Shown here in pieces: positions 33,382-45,630 of a stretch of DNA of 64,000 nucleotides. A program made the position numbers and the translations under genes. The DNA comes from Diplocarpon mali (Eukaryota > Ascomycota > Leotiomycetes > Helotiales > Drepanopezizaceae): NCBI GenBank assembly GCA_024741835.1, contig JAENRP010000191.1, forward strand, positions 18,428 to 82,427, in the 5' to 3' direction. The notes below the pieces were generated by a model. It made no database searches. It was not told the DNA's origin and was given only the letters and a program-made list of their open reading frames with translations. Each line of letters opens with the position of its first letter. Position 1 is the first letter of the stretch.

Positions 33382-35497
33382 TCATGCGAACTCGTCTTGC
33401 CACTTCAATAGTTGTTTGGTCAACTCGACAATCATTTCCTTGCACGAAAGGTCTTTGAAGTCTCTCGTTGAGGAATCTCCAAATGCATGATTTTGGGAGC
33501 TAGTCCCATTTCCTCCGTTTACTTTGATCATCGGCAAGCCGTCCGCTAGCCCTCGAATCATCTTTTCTGTCACATCTCCAGTCGCAGGCGGCATCGATTC
33601 TCCCAGCTCGTATTCCATCTGGGATATGAATGCGAGGATTGCTGTCACCCTCCTCTTCATATCTGCCATGGTGACTTTGCTGTGGCCTCCTTTCGTTCTT
33701 GTCAATTTGCCTTCATTGTTTGTCAAATTATTTGGTGGCAAGTTAACACTCCCATCACCTTTTACTACATCTCGTGATTGCGAGCGGTTTGGGGGATATT
33801 GCTCATCATGTTCTGGAATGTCTCGATCCTTGGTATACTGGTTCTTTCCTAGCTTCCCTTTTCTAGTGTTCGGCGGCCTGCCGCCCTTCTTATGCGGAGC
33901 CGGAGTCGGGTGTGGTGCTGGTGGCGTGTCAGAGGCTACCTGTTGAGATGATGGTAATGGGTCCAGGGATGGTGCAGTAGCTTCTGTATTCTTCACTGTA
34001 GAGCTCCTGCTCACAAGTGCAAGTGGAAGCTCTTCAGAAGGTTCTGACCCTATTTCCATCTTTATTAGGATGATTTATCATAAGAGCACTATTGCGGAAC
34101 CGACCTTCAACTCTCCGACGCTCAGCACGACCTTTACGCTTAGTTGCTGCCTCTAGCCTCGAATTTTCTCGCTCTTCTGTATCCTTGTGATTTCGCGGCG
34201 CAGTGCCTCTGATCTTCTTGGTACCAAGACGTCGATCGTTTATATCGTTTTCAGACTCGACATGAGAAGCAATATGATGAATTTGGCGGGTTGGAGAAGG
34301 TGAAGGAGAAACTGATGCTGATGCTGTCCGTTGTCTTTTTGGTCCATCGGGTTTTCTGCGCTCGTCAACTAAACAGAATTGAGGCTGGGAAAACAAATAG
34401 CTCACTCTTCGCTGTGACTTCGTCCACGTTTTCCCCGCCTCTTGATACTCCCGTCCGTGCCTTCACCACTCTTCTGTCCTTTACTCGCTTCAATTGCTCG
34501 TTGCAGTTCCGCGGCCTCATCGTAAGCGGCATCTCTGCTGTTCATCGTTGACCTCCTTTTTGCTGTACTTTGAAGGCTGGAAGATAGCCGGCCATTTGCA
34601 ATACCTCGTGGAGATCGTACGCCATCCTTGGATAAACTTGCTGCTCTGGAAGTCGTCTGGGACAAGGGTTGGTAGAGAGGTAGATAATGCGAATACCGTT
34701 GCCTGCGTTCCATTGTATTAGCAGCTTCTGCAGAATAGAAATACGTATTTGGCTTCGCTGTAGTTATGCACGCCATGGAACAGAGGCGGCCTTGTGAAAT
34801 TGGGTGTGCGCCACTCTCTCGGCTGGGGCTGACAGGTATGAAAGTAGTGATGGTATTGGAAATATCGCCACAAGTGGACAGATGCTCACCCGTTAGAAGC
34901 AGTAAAGATTTTGTGTAGGTCCTTCCGACAATTTTCGCAGAAAAACTCCTCTGGACTTGTATCTTCGTTCATGATCCCAACACAGCCGCCATGCTGCCAC
35001 ACCTTGCACATGTCGCATTGCAGAAAGAATCCGGCCAGATCCTCTGTGAAATCTGCTGGTGTAATTGCAAGCTCTTCTGACCCTTCCTTTATCCCGGCTT
35101 TGCTATCCTCAACAGCAATTTGTGGGGGGCCCGGATATTCGTCAAAGCCGCATATACAGCGAACGGCTTCATCGTCCTCTCCAACCTCTTCTGTGCCATT
35201 GATTACCTCAGGCTGAGTAGGATGAATTTTAGCAGGCTTAGCATACTCCTCGCCCCGGCCTCGCTTTTGACGTGTTTGAATAGAATCCTCGACCGCAGCC
35301 CTGAGAGCCTCATCCAGAGGTTCTGAGGACAATGAGCCGGAGGGCGTCGATTTACGCGGCGATTCAACTTTATTGTGTGAACGAGTCGCTCTGTCTGCGC
35401 GTCCAGATGAGTTTGAGGAAGCGGAGGAGTGATGGGAGGTCGGCTGTAGAGGTTGGCTGGACCTCGCAGCTCTCGAGGAGCGTCTGGTAGTGTCCAT
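33382..35497 (-). CDS. CTI6: PHD finger protein, Cti6 type (Rpd3L histone deacetylase complex)
   Basis: Yeast Cti6 is an Rpd3L subunit that reads methylated histone H3 and contacts Cyc8-Tup1. My exons are 34890-35497, 34406-34702, 34105-34355 and 33382-34049, giving 607 residues. The PHD ligands are C114, C116, C161, C164, H169, C172, C187 and C190, in C4-H-C3 order, seen in VRCICG, LQCDMCKVWQHGGC and FFCENC. A 44-residue, mostly acidic insertion separates C116 from C161. After the PHD comes NGQRYSHYLPLY, then basic disordered sequence with KRKGRAERRR, a proline-rich GRPPNTRKGKLGKNQY block, and a C-terminal helical region ending in LTKQLLKWQDEFA. Internal acceptors were chosen so that frames join without stops. 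The 34050-34104 intron has a weak GTCGGT donor, so that junction is less certain. Start: ATG at 35497 (MDTTRRSS). Confidence 0.88.
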
Positions 35498-36571
35498 TAT
35501 AGTCAATGCCCAGCTCGCGGTTTAAAATCTCTTGAAGATATTGGAATCTAATTGCCTTAGCATATAGAGCGTTTCAGTGGATGGGTTAAGTCGAGAGAGT
35601 AGCTCGTTGCCAGGCTGAGGAGCTTCGATCGCTGGTCCACGTCTAAGACAAGGAGTTGTGATTCGAAGAATTTTAGAGTCCTCTAAAGAAATTTGTGGGA
35701 GCGCGCAATCGAAGAACAAGAGAGCTTTAGGCTTGAGATGATCATGACGGCGGCGGTGGCAGTTAAGAGAAAGGCCGGCTATAGGAGGAGGAGGTAGCTT
35801 TTTGAACATTACATAGTGCTTCGATGCTTTTGCTTGAGGGCCACCCCGGTGTGACTGTAGTAGGACGGCTCATGAAAAGTGGGACCAGGCCACCATTTAA
35901 CCACAACCATCTGAACGCATCTCGACTCCATCTTCAATAAGTCAAATAGCCCCCTTTTGCTATCAACACCAATAGGCTCCTCGTTCTAAGCCTGAATTGC
36001 TCTTCTTGATAGCCACACTCTACAATCTGTAGCTGCTGCTTTGTGGATTTTACATCCTGTTCTTCATCCGGTGTCGTCTTAAACACTGTGCAATCAGAGG
36101 TACGAATCCTGTTCAGCAGTCTGTCCAACCCTCCGGATTTGAAACTAGGTACCCTACGTATCACTTTTTATGGAAGTAGCAGGCTTTTTCTATATGGCAT
36201 CGAGGCAAATCATTTGTAGTACTGGCTGATGTGTTATCCTGAGTAGCAGAATAGGAGAGTCCAGAGAAGAGCAGCTTAAGAGTGCGGTGGGCTTGGAGTC
36301 AATCGAAGCCTTCTTCACATCAGTTGGACGGGCTCAAGAAGTACGAGCAGAATTTTCGGCAGGTACGCCTATCATGTCCGGTTCTTTGATGGGTACGCTG
36401 GATCTCGCCATTCGGCTTTAGGTCCTTTCTCTTGCCCTTGAGTCAATTGGAAAGCAAGATGTAGTTCGCATGCAACCTCTCCAGTCTCGTCCCTACTTGC
36501 TGTTACAATAAGTTCGCTAATTTGGTATTTTTTCATCCGCTCTAGCTTATTCTCCCGATTCACCTCGAGAA
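35498..36571. promoter_or_regulatory. Shared upstream region of CTI6 and the CEFC protein gene
   Basis: These 1.07 kb lie between divergent start codons. A 95-codon minus-strand frame (35522-35809) ends just upstream of the CTI6 start. It has no recognised family and could be a leader ORF or chance. A possible leader-intron donor (cag|gtacgc) lies near 36361. Confidence 0.4.
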
Positions 36572-38277
36572 ATGTCTCCAGATGTTACTTCGCCATACCT
36601 TGATCGACCTATTCGACCGTTACCCAAACGACGTCTACGTGAACGCCTCTCTCCAGATGTCGCGGACATGATCAAATACCCTCCAGCTCCTAAAACCATC
36701 ACCCCACTTTTCTACCACCATTACAACGCACGGGAGGAGACTGGCGCGAATGGACTTGTTGAATCGCAACATCCGAGCGGGCGTGGAAGAGGGAATGAAG
36801 TCGAACCTAACTACATCTCAAGACGAAATGGTGAGCAATTAGAGAGTGACGAGGACGAGGTTGAGGCTGCATATCGAAGTCGGATCTATTCAAGGCATTC
36901 TGCAGACAATACAGGAAGATCATTCCGATACGTCCAAAAGCCATACTCCAAATATCCAATCCCTCGACCTCATCCACCAGCGTCCACATCATCTTCAGCA
37001 GATGGGTATGACTCATTCGAGAATACAAATAATAAGAAGAAGAGAAAAATCCCCACCCCTGGCGACTCGTCTTCGAATGGTGTTCACCTATCATGCGACG
37101 TTATAGGCAATATAGCTTCTGGTCCTGAGGATATGGTAGAAGATATTGGTGTAGGACCGTATCCGAGCTCGGGTGGTGGTCAGGGAATTTCCGGTCCTGG
37201 GAGAGGAAGGTACGGTAGGATTCGAAACGGTAGGAGTCCTCTCAGAACATTATCCGACGCTTCCAGTAACTGGGGCAACGGACGTTTGGGTAAGCAAAAA
37301 CAACCTCAGTGGCCATCTACGAGTAAGCTCTGCGAAAACGGTTTTGTGGTTCCCCACTGACTCTAACATAAGGCGAATCTCCAGGTATAATCTCCAGATC
37401 GATTGCTAGTGCCAATGCCGTGAAGATTCCCGTTAATCTTGCTCGAGGTCAAGAAAACGTCAGTCTCTTGCAACAACAGGCCGCTAAAAGGTCAACTCCC
37501 GCCTCTGCCCAGTTTACATTTACCTGCGACTCCCAGGTCCCTGGTACTGTTGCTTGGCCCGGACCAAGTAATGTCGCTTCCATGCATACAAGCTCAGCAG
37601 CCCGAATGAGCACTCATGCAACTCAGACAAGTCCAAACATGCAAGCTAGTCAAGGATCTAGCCACGTGGCGCAGGCTAAGCCTGGTCTCCCGGCATCGCA
37701 TCACGCATCAAACGGTCAAAAGCAATCTTCCTCCCATGCGCCACCTAAGAAGAATCACCGTCGAACTGGCAAGGAGTATATCATCGCCGCTCGTCAACGT
37801 CGTCATCAACAAGAATTCCGAAATTACCACCATCCTCCTGCACCAGGAGATATCTGGATATGTGAGTTCTGCGAGTATGAACGCATTTTCGGCACTCCGC
37901 CCGAGGCTTTGATAAAGCAGTACGAGATCAAGGATAGGCGAGTGAGGAAACAGGAGGCAGAGCGGAGACGGCTTCTGGAAAAGGCCAAGATGAAGGGACG
38001 CAAGGGAAAGAAAGGAAACAAGGCTGTACCGAAGGCTGCCGCTCCACCAGATGACCGACAAGCTCAACACCAGCAACAAACTACGTTGAACCAAAGTCAG
38101 AGTCAGGGTACCCAGAGTGAGGAGTATTACGAGGACGAATACGACGATGATTATGCCCAGGATAATCCTTCACCGCTCTCACCCGTCTCTCCTCCCTCAC
38201 TTCGCCGTACGGCTGTTGCTCTCAATCCTGACGGGCCGCCAATCCCTATAGGGGTTGACAGCCGCATCATAGCTTGA
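36572..38277 (+). CDS. Conserved fungal protein of unknown function with a CEFC motif
   Basis: There are two exons, 36572-37322 and 37385-38277, giving 547 residues. The N-terminal 30 residues (SPDVTSPYLDRPIRPLPKRR) and the LSPDVADMIKYPPAP block are Pro/Arg-rich, and most of the protein looks disordered with Ser, Gln and Gly bias. The one compact block is GDIWICEFCEYERIFGTPPE (CxxC at residues 410 and 413), followed by IKDRRVRKQEAERRRLLEKA and a strongly basic MKGRKGKKGNK run. A single CxxC could be half of a zinc site completed by a partner or dimer. The C-terminus is acidic (EEYYEDEYDDDYAQD), then Pro/Ser-rich. I recognise the CEFC-helix-basic block as shared by mould proteins but know of no assigned function. 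Splicing A|GT at 37322/37385 keeps the frame open. Confidence 0.8.
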
Positions 38278-39298
38278 AGGGAGTTCTCGCGCTGAAATTC
38301 CTCAACGTATTGTACGCAGGCTTGGCTCGAAGTTTGCAAGCAGCCATATCTAATCACTTGATATTCAATGAACAAACAACTAGCTTAGGCTGGCACTGCT
38401 GGCTTCAGTCTCAGTGGCAGCATCGTTTTCCTCTTTCAGAGCTTCAACCCTGCAGTGCAAAGAGCGTTAAATAATAATGCGGAATCACCACCCCAAACCT
38501 TTATTATACCTCTTTTCGTACTTGTCACTCCCCTCAAAAACCATTATATGGTATGGCGCCAGGACAGGCCGACTATTCTGTCCACTGGTCTCTTGTTATT
38601 ATAAATATGCTGCTCCTTGGGATTGACCCTGATTGTAAATCCAATAGTTAAATTAATCAGGAATATAAAGCTGCATCAAATATCTAGTCTTATTATCATA
38701 AATTGTGATTATGTTATATACACCTTAAGGCTTTATATTTGCTAAGCAAGATGCTTATTTCATTTCATATATTAGGATTTTTTGCCAGTTCTGCTATAGC
38801 CTTATGAACAAATTGTTACAGCAGGCCCCAAGTATTACGGCTAGCCCTTGGGAGTATAAGAACAGAGGTTGACGTGTTGTATTGCCTTAAGGGATATACT
38901 ACGTAGGTAGAATTTAAGATAAAGAGGAGACCACTTTAGTAGAGCTCTCCTTTAAAATAAATATGAAAGGTTCTGCCTAGCGCGTAGTAGTATGTGATTA
39001 GCACGTGGTACAGCTAGCTGTATCCAGCCGCATCTAGTCAGTCAGCTGCCTAAAACGTGACCTCTTACTAGTGTGTAATATTATTCCCCTCTTTTAAGGA
39101 ACTGCGTCTTAGAATTGTGTTATAATATAAGGAGCCTCAAACTCCGAGGATTGGCTTATATAAGAAGCCCCTAAAGTGGCTACGGAGCACTCTTATGAAA
39201 AGAGCTTAGATATATAGTTAGATTAGAATTTATAAGCTTCTGCTTATTATTAAGAATCAACCTCTATTTTTCATATAAAAGTGAAGAGCTAAGGGAAA

Positions 39299-39496
39299 CC
39301 ATATAAGAGTAGGCCTTAGGGAAGACCTAAAAACAAGAGAGGGAAGTACTATTGTTGGTTCGCAGATTCTTATATAGGAGGCAAGTTACCCTTATTCCTA
39401 GGGTTATCTTATGAAGCTATATCATATGCTAAAGAACTGAGAGGAGAATATATAAGGGTAGGCCCAAGGTAAGACCTAAAAACAAGAGGAGGAAGC
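39299..39496. repeat. Imperfect direct repeat, two units about 148 bases apart
   Basis: Both units carry atataagagtaggcc (or atataagggtaggcc), gacctaaaaacaagag and gaagcac/gaagtac, in the same order and orientation. They may be remnants of a tandem duplication or of one element's ends. Confidence 0.6.
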
Positions 39497-39557
39497 ACCA
39501 CAATTGGGCTCTCTAGGACGAGGTACTAGGAACAATTCACTAATTAGGGGTATATTA

Positions 39558-39688
39558 ATATAACGGCTGCACCCCAACTAGTGCAATTATCTTAAAGTAC
39601 GGCGTCTTAAGGTTTTATAATCTCGATTCGATATAGGATTATTTCGAATCGACCTTAAAGGTATAAAAGGATATTCTTATATAATATT
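39558..39688 (+). repeat. Inverted partial Gypsy LTR
   Basis: Its reverse complement matches the 3' half of the LTRs at 7548 and 41489: tataagaatatcctttta, then ggtcgattcgaaataatcc, then a stretch ending near ctagttggggtgcagcc. It lies opposite to the two larger LTR copies and is truncated. Confidence 0.75.
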
Positions 39689-41488
39689 ACATATTGCAGG
39701 TATGCCTATTATATGTTTGTCATATGATCTGTCATATGATACATTATATATATGATATATTATATGACTTACTATATGACTTAGCGGCTTTGCTAAAAAG
39801 GCCGCTTACCTTAAATAGCTTATAGTTAGAGAGCTATAGGTTCTATACCGGTAATCGATATTCACGTGAATATAGTTGAATACTTATTATTAAAAAGAAT
39901 CTATTATAATATCTGTTTATCTTTATATAACTGAGATAGTACCTTTATACCTATAAATATCCTCCTTCCTATAGTCCCTCCTAGCTGTATATAGATATCC
40001 TTCTAAAGTCCTCCGGCTGAATAGCTATTTGAAATATATATAAAACCCCTTATATCGCATATAATATAGCTATATAAGATAACCTTAGGAATAAGGGCAG
40101 CTTGCCTCTTGCATAAGAATCTGCATACTAATACTAGCAGTACTCTCTTTTGAAAAGACCTTTTTAACTCGCATAAGGAAGTACGTAGAATAGGTATATA
40201 AAGGAGGCAGATCAGTAGCAAATAATCAAATGGTAATAAAGAATAAAATAGCAAAGATAAATAGCTTAATAGTAAAGTAAGTATAATAGGTAATAAGGAT
40301 AGTATATAGGAAGTAGAATAGTAAAGATAATAGTAAATAGTAAAAAGGAAAAGGAAAAGTGTCTAAGTGATAGAAGCAATCTAAAGTCTTTATTTAAGCC
40401 TTATAGTAGTGCAATTATAGTCCGGTTGCGTTCTAGTAAGTTCGAGACTCTTTGTTAAAGAGTTATCTAAAGTTATAATCCACTATAGCTATAAATTATA
40501 ATAATCTATAAAAGGGAAAAGAGAGGCCTTTGAAAAGGCATATATATCAAGCTTCCCTCCTCTTTTAATCTCTTAACTCTAACTCCTACTTCTTATAAGT
40601 AGGTCGATTCTCCCTCTTACTTTTAAGTTAATTAACTCTATAGTAGATCTTATCTCATCTTATTAATACTATTATTATTATTAGTAAGTGCTCTGATTAT
40701 TAGCCGACCCCCTTTAATATATATATTGCTAACTTAGATAGTACTCAAATGCAATCTAAAAGACCTGCCTAAGGCGTTTCGGGTGCTTTGCGTATATTAT
40801 ACGCGAGTAATATTAAGAAAGGAGGCTAGTAAGAATAATACCGGCTATATATGCGCATTTAATACTCTTACTTTTAAGAAGTGTAACTACTATATCGCGC
40901 AATAGGCAAAGTATATCCTAGTAGGTACCCTTTAATATCCCCTTACTCTAACGACCTTTGATAGATATCTATTCTAGATACCTATCTAAGCTTAGGATAA
41001 GTATATTATCCTTTAGGATACTTAGGTTAGCGGTAATATTAATACGATCTAAGAGGCGGCTCAAATCCTATTTAAAGAGACTTAGATATAAATCTCTATA
41101 ATCCTAAAGATTTAAAATGCCTTTTAACTGGCCTAGCTGAATAAAGCTTATGCCTTTTGCTATAGTATCAACCTTGCGAATACCTAGCAAGCTATAAGTA
41201 CCCTTAAATCTATCTAATATTAATAATTAACTATTCGCAAGATCTATTACGCGCTATTTAAAGTAGTAATACTACCCTTAGGCGTCTTAAGACTTAAGGC
41301 GCCGAGGTGCTCGGCTCCCTTTAATATATAGAAGGGCTATCTAGCTTAGCTAGGGGCCGTTCTCGGGCTCCCTTTAATAATATCCGCCGCCAAAAGGGCA
41401 AGGGTAGATAAGTGCCTTTCGAAGGCTCCTTAGAAGGTAGGGATCTGGATCTTAGTAATCTAAATAAACCGAATCCAAAGGAGGTTGC

Positions 41489-41798
41489 TGTAACAACACA
41501 GAACCGCCGAAGTGCGAGATCAAGTATGGTAGCAAGAAGTGGTGCAAAAGGCGTATTCTATAGGTCTAATACGAAGGAAACGAAGAAGTTAAAGAGCCCT
41601 CCCTATAGGAAAGCCCTTCTCCCTTATATATATAAGCAGCTCTAAGCTCTTTGCCCGTTTATATAATATTATATAAGAATATCCTTTTACACCCTTAGGG
41701 TCGATTCGAAATAATCCTATATTAAATCGAGATTGTAAAACCTTAAAATGCTATACTCTTAAGTAATTGCACTAGTTAAGGGTATAACTATTATACTA
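41489..41798 (-). repeat. Gypsy LTR, less mutated copy, probably the 3' LTR of the right Gypsy
   Basis: It begins with tgtaacaacacagaaccgcc, so the minus strand ends in GTTACA. The first 80 bases keep CA and TG pairs that are mutated in the left copy at 7548. It has the same orientation as the left copy, as expected if both elements are on the minus strand. The right boundary is approximate. Confidence 0.72.
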
Positions 41799-42989
41799 CC
41801 CTCCCCCTTTAAGAACGCTTGCTTATAAGCGTTAGTAAGTTATGACAATTTTCGTATAGTAATATACTTAGCGTATTATTATACGAACGGTACTATTTTA
41901 TATTTAGTTTAATACAAGTTGCGTTATATACTCAAATTTGTTTTTCCTTTTATAAGATCTTCCTTCCTTAGTATAATAACCTATATATAACTGCATAGGT
42001 CCCCTATTCCTACTACTATAGTATAGGGCTAATGCATAGTAGTAGAAATAATTACTACTACTACTACTAACTACTATAAGTAAGTTTACCTTAGTCCAGG
42101 GTCGATTCGCATCTAATATATATAGTATTAATTCCCCTGCCGTTAGGCGCGCTTATAATGGCCTACTGCATTTATTATTGCTAGTATATATAGCGCCTTA
42201 TGCGCAATATCGCGCATAAGTGCGAGTTCGAGTCTGAATATAGTAAAAAGTGCTACTAATACTAAGAGCAAAAGGTAGAGTACATCCTTATAAGTACTTC
42301 GAATCGACTCTAGAGTTCTATTTGCACTAATACTTATTTATAGCTTCCCTCTTATATTAAAGAGGAGTTTATAGCGCTATCTACGGCCTTTAAGGAGTAG
42401 TAGGGGAAGGCTGCTTAATAGTAAGAAGAGGATAATAGTAGCGACGATAATAATATACAAGCGGTTTTGGCAAAGAACTGCAAGATGCTCTATTAGGAGG
42501 CGGTCTAGCGCGCCTAGGTCCTTATCAACCTCTTACTAGTAGCTAGTACAAAGGCTTTAACTAGCTGCTTTTAACTTAAGTATACTAGCCTTGCGGAGCT
42601 CTACTCTATAGCTAAGGCTATAGCAAGCTAGCTAAAGGGGATCTAAGCGATAGTTACTATAAGTTAAACTTAAATTAGTATCGAATCGATCGCTAACTTT
42701 CTAATAAGAGTATAGCGACTTTATTAAGTCCTGGCTAGTAAGGTTAAAGCAATTCAGCCAAACTATACTAAGCCTCTTAAGGTCTATTACTATATTAGTA
42801 GAGCGGACTACTATAATAATAGAGTCTCTTATAAGAAGAGGAAGGCTTGTAGTAGCAAGGGTAGCATTAGGCGCAGCGGCTAATAGGGCGGCGCTAGCAG
42901 CGGCAAGAGGAGGTTAGGGTTATTCTAAGCAAGGGTATAGATAGGAGGCGAGCTCTAGCTTTAGAATAGAATTAAAGCTTATCTCCTTA
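41799..42989. other. Unassigned sequence inside the right Gypsy block
   Basis: This lies between the LTR and the recognisable pol region. It includes a GC-rich plus-strand patch at about 42830-42910 (gcggcgctagcagcggcaag) unlike its surroundings. It could be the element's 3' untranslated region or an older insertion; I see no diagnostic motif. Confidence 0.4.
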
Positions 42990-45630
42990 AGCGCAAAGGA
43001 AGAGGGGTCAAAGGAGTTATAAAGAGAGAGGGCAATAGGCCTAGTTTTATTATTTTTATATTTTTATTATTTTTTCTCCTTTTTTTTTATTTATATTTTT
43101 AAATTTATTTACTAACTTATTTCGCGTCCGGCCTATTATCTTTTAAGTGATTATAATCATTTATACTACTTTCTTAAGCCTTTAGCTAAGCTTATAGGTT
43201 TTAAAGTAGTCCTAGCTTTATAGGATTGGCCTAATAAAAGTCGCAAATCTTATATAAGGATTCTATAAAATTTAAAGCGCGATATTAACTTAAATTAAGG
43301 TTATAACTAGTCTATTTGACCTAGTACTTTAAGTTCCCTTAAGATAGGCGTACACTTAGTATCTTAGATACTTTATACTCTTTCTATCCTGCGATCTTTT
43401 CTATAGTAAGCTAGGGTTATTCCTAATTTAGCAAAGGATTCTATAGATCTTTAAATAGTAGCTTTAGTATAAAGATATTATATATTATAAAACCTATAGG
43501 CAGCTTGATCTAATATAAATTGCCTACCTTCTTAAGAACCTTAAAGGGGCTATCCTATTAATTAGCCAGTTTTCTATTAAGGCAATAGTTCTTAAGATTT
43601 TTTATTAAAAGGTAGACTATATCTTTAGGTTTCTAATCAATCTCCTTTTAATATTAATTTATAGACTTTTACATTTTCTCTTAGGCGTATTCTATATTGC
43701 CTTTTACTACTTCTTAGGCTAAGTGCATCCTCTTTGCTATTAGCCTAGCCTTTGCTTAGTTTAATCTCTCTTATAAGCTAGACAGTTTCGAAGAGATCTA
43801 GTCTTAACTTATCTAAGGTGCAACTTTATATTTAAGCTAATATAAGGTTATACTAATCGAAGCGTAAAAGAGAGTCAATTATATATAATCTATTAATAGA
43901 ATTAGTTTACTTTAATTATCTTAATAGTAATTAATAAAAGGCTATAGCTTTAAATTAATATACTTATTTATGATCTTCGTTTGGCTATCAGTCTCTTTAT
44001 AATATACTATAAAGAGTTTAATCTTAATACTAATAATATAGTAGAACTCTCTCTAAAATAAGGAGACGAATTAGGGGCTTTAGTCTAAGATAATTATCTT
44101 TAAAGTATAGCCGAATTGATATATCTATTAAATGAATAATCGGGCAGTTCCTTAAGTGTTAATATCTTTTTAATAAGGGATTAATATAGCGCTCTTACTA
44201 AGCTGGTCTATAAAAACTAGGATTCGATCAAAACTATACTTATTAGGAGGGAAATCCTTAAAATCTATATATAAGTACTATATAAGATAGTTAGGAATAG
44301 GGAAGGGCTATAAAAGGCCTTATTATTTAATTATCTTTAAATGCAAGAATTGATAAGGTCTGCAGTTTGCAATAAATCTTTTATAATCCGAACCTATCTT
44401 AACTTAATAGTACTTAAGAGCAAGAAGCTAATAGGTTTTTAAGCCACTAGGGTATACGCTTAAAGGTTGGTTATAAGCTTCTTAAATTAGATAAGTATAT
44501 AAGAGAGTATTATAGTATATATAAAGATGCTCCTTAAAGTAAAGCAATCTGTCTTTTAAAGAGTAGTTTTTAAAAAGGTCAGTACGAATCTTTTAAAAGG
44601 ATTCGCAGTTATTTTAATAAAGCTTTTTAATTAAATTAAAGGAATCCTTAGGTCGATTTAGGGTCGAATCAAGAGTATCAATTGATATTAGGGTAAGGGT
44701 ACCTTTAGTAGATTCGGTAAGAAATTTTTCGGCCAATTCGGTATTAATTCAAGGGTCTAACTAAGCTAGGGAAATCAGAACCTAGGATTAGCTATCTAGC
44801 TTCGCTTATTTATAAACTGGCATATCCTACTTTTAGTAGCTAAGAATATTAGCCTTTTAGTTGTCTTTACTAAGAGTATATATAATTCGAAAATTGAAGT
44901 TAAATAGGAATTCTATCTATCGGTACTATTTCGCAATCAGAACCTTAGTAGTTATAAAGTACTTAAGAGAGTAGTGATTTGAGTAAATATCAACTCGCTC
45001 CTTAAGTAATATAAGCTTAGGTCTCTATTTATAATAGGATTTAACGATAGTAAAGAGTTCCTTATTATATATTTCCTAATTAGGTTTATAGCTAAAGAGT
45101 ATATGCGAATAGAAGCCAATTGGGTACTATTGCTTATTGGAGTATTGCTAAGAAAGTACTCTAGTAATAATACTATTAGAAGCATCAGTTTCCAGCTTTA
45201 TAAGTAAGTTAGGGTTAAAATAGTAAATCTGCTAAATCGAGAGCAATTGCTTACAAAGCTCTTTAAAAGCGATTCGGCACTCTTTTATCTAATCCTAGGG
45301 TACTATCGGTTAGGTTAGAATAGAGAAGGGTTTGGCAATTAGCTTAAAGTTGCAAATGAATTATTAATAGAACCTGTAAAATCCTAAGTAAGACTTTACT
45401 CTAGTAATAGTTTTTAAGTACTTCTAATTGCGTAGTAGTTCGACCTTTTTAAGGTCTGGTTTAATCCTAGTTATTATTAAAACGTATTTAAGATATTGAG
45501 TTTAAGTAATATAGAACTCGCACTTCTTAATATCTACTTAAAGGCTAGCCTTTAAGAGTCGTTTTAATACCTTTTCGATATGACCCTAGTACTCCTTAAC
45601 ATTCTTAAAATAAATCAAAATATCGTTTAA
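42990..45630 (-). mobile_element. Right Ty3/Gypsy retrotransposon, 3' part of pol, RIP-degraded
   Basis: Read on the minus strand from 45630 downward, the sequence starts inside reverse transcriptase at NDILIYxKNVKEY, followed by HIEKVLKRLLKA and KKCEFY. Then come matches to the connecting GYVL..TRIKPDPKK and FLGFCRFY region, then an RNase H segment at about 45.2-44.9 kb (ExNYEIYDKE-like). Integrase should follow toward 43 kb but is poorly preserved. Stops sit mostly at expected Trp and Gln codons. The RT is cut exactly where the Copia-1 copy E LTR begins, so the 5' half should lie right of the window. Confidence 0.8.

Larger units (their letters stand above)
38278..41488. other. AT-rich region with repeat debris
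   Basis: Beyond about 38.5 kb the composition becomes strongly AT-rich and no gene is visible. It contains an inverted Gypsy-LTR fragment (39558-39688) and a near-duplicate of about 50 bases (39299-39352 and 39448-39496). From 40.6 to 41.45 kb, plus-strand sequence resembles a degraded retroelement leader and gag, but this is weak. A small inverted repeat (gcggct..ggccgc) lies at about 39783-39806. Confidence 0.5.

Noticed and set aside
35522..35809. A 95-codon minus-strand frame just upstream of CTI6.
   Set aside because: It is unrecognised and lies in the likely leader; it is kept only as a possible upstream ORF.
4508..45630. Idea that the two Gypsy halves are one element split by a single Copia-1 insertion.
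   Set aside because: The flanking 5-mers differ, about 70 bases of RT are missing between the break points, and the halves face outward on either side of a 27 kb gene island in the order expected for two separate arrays.
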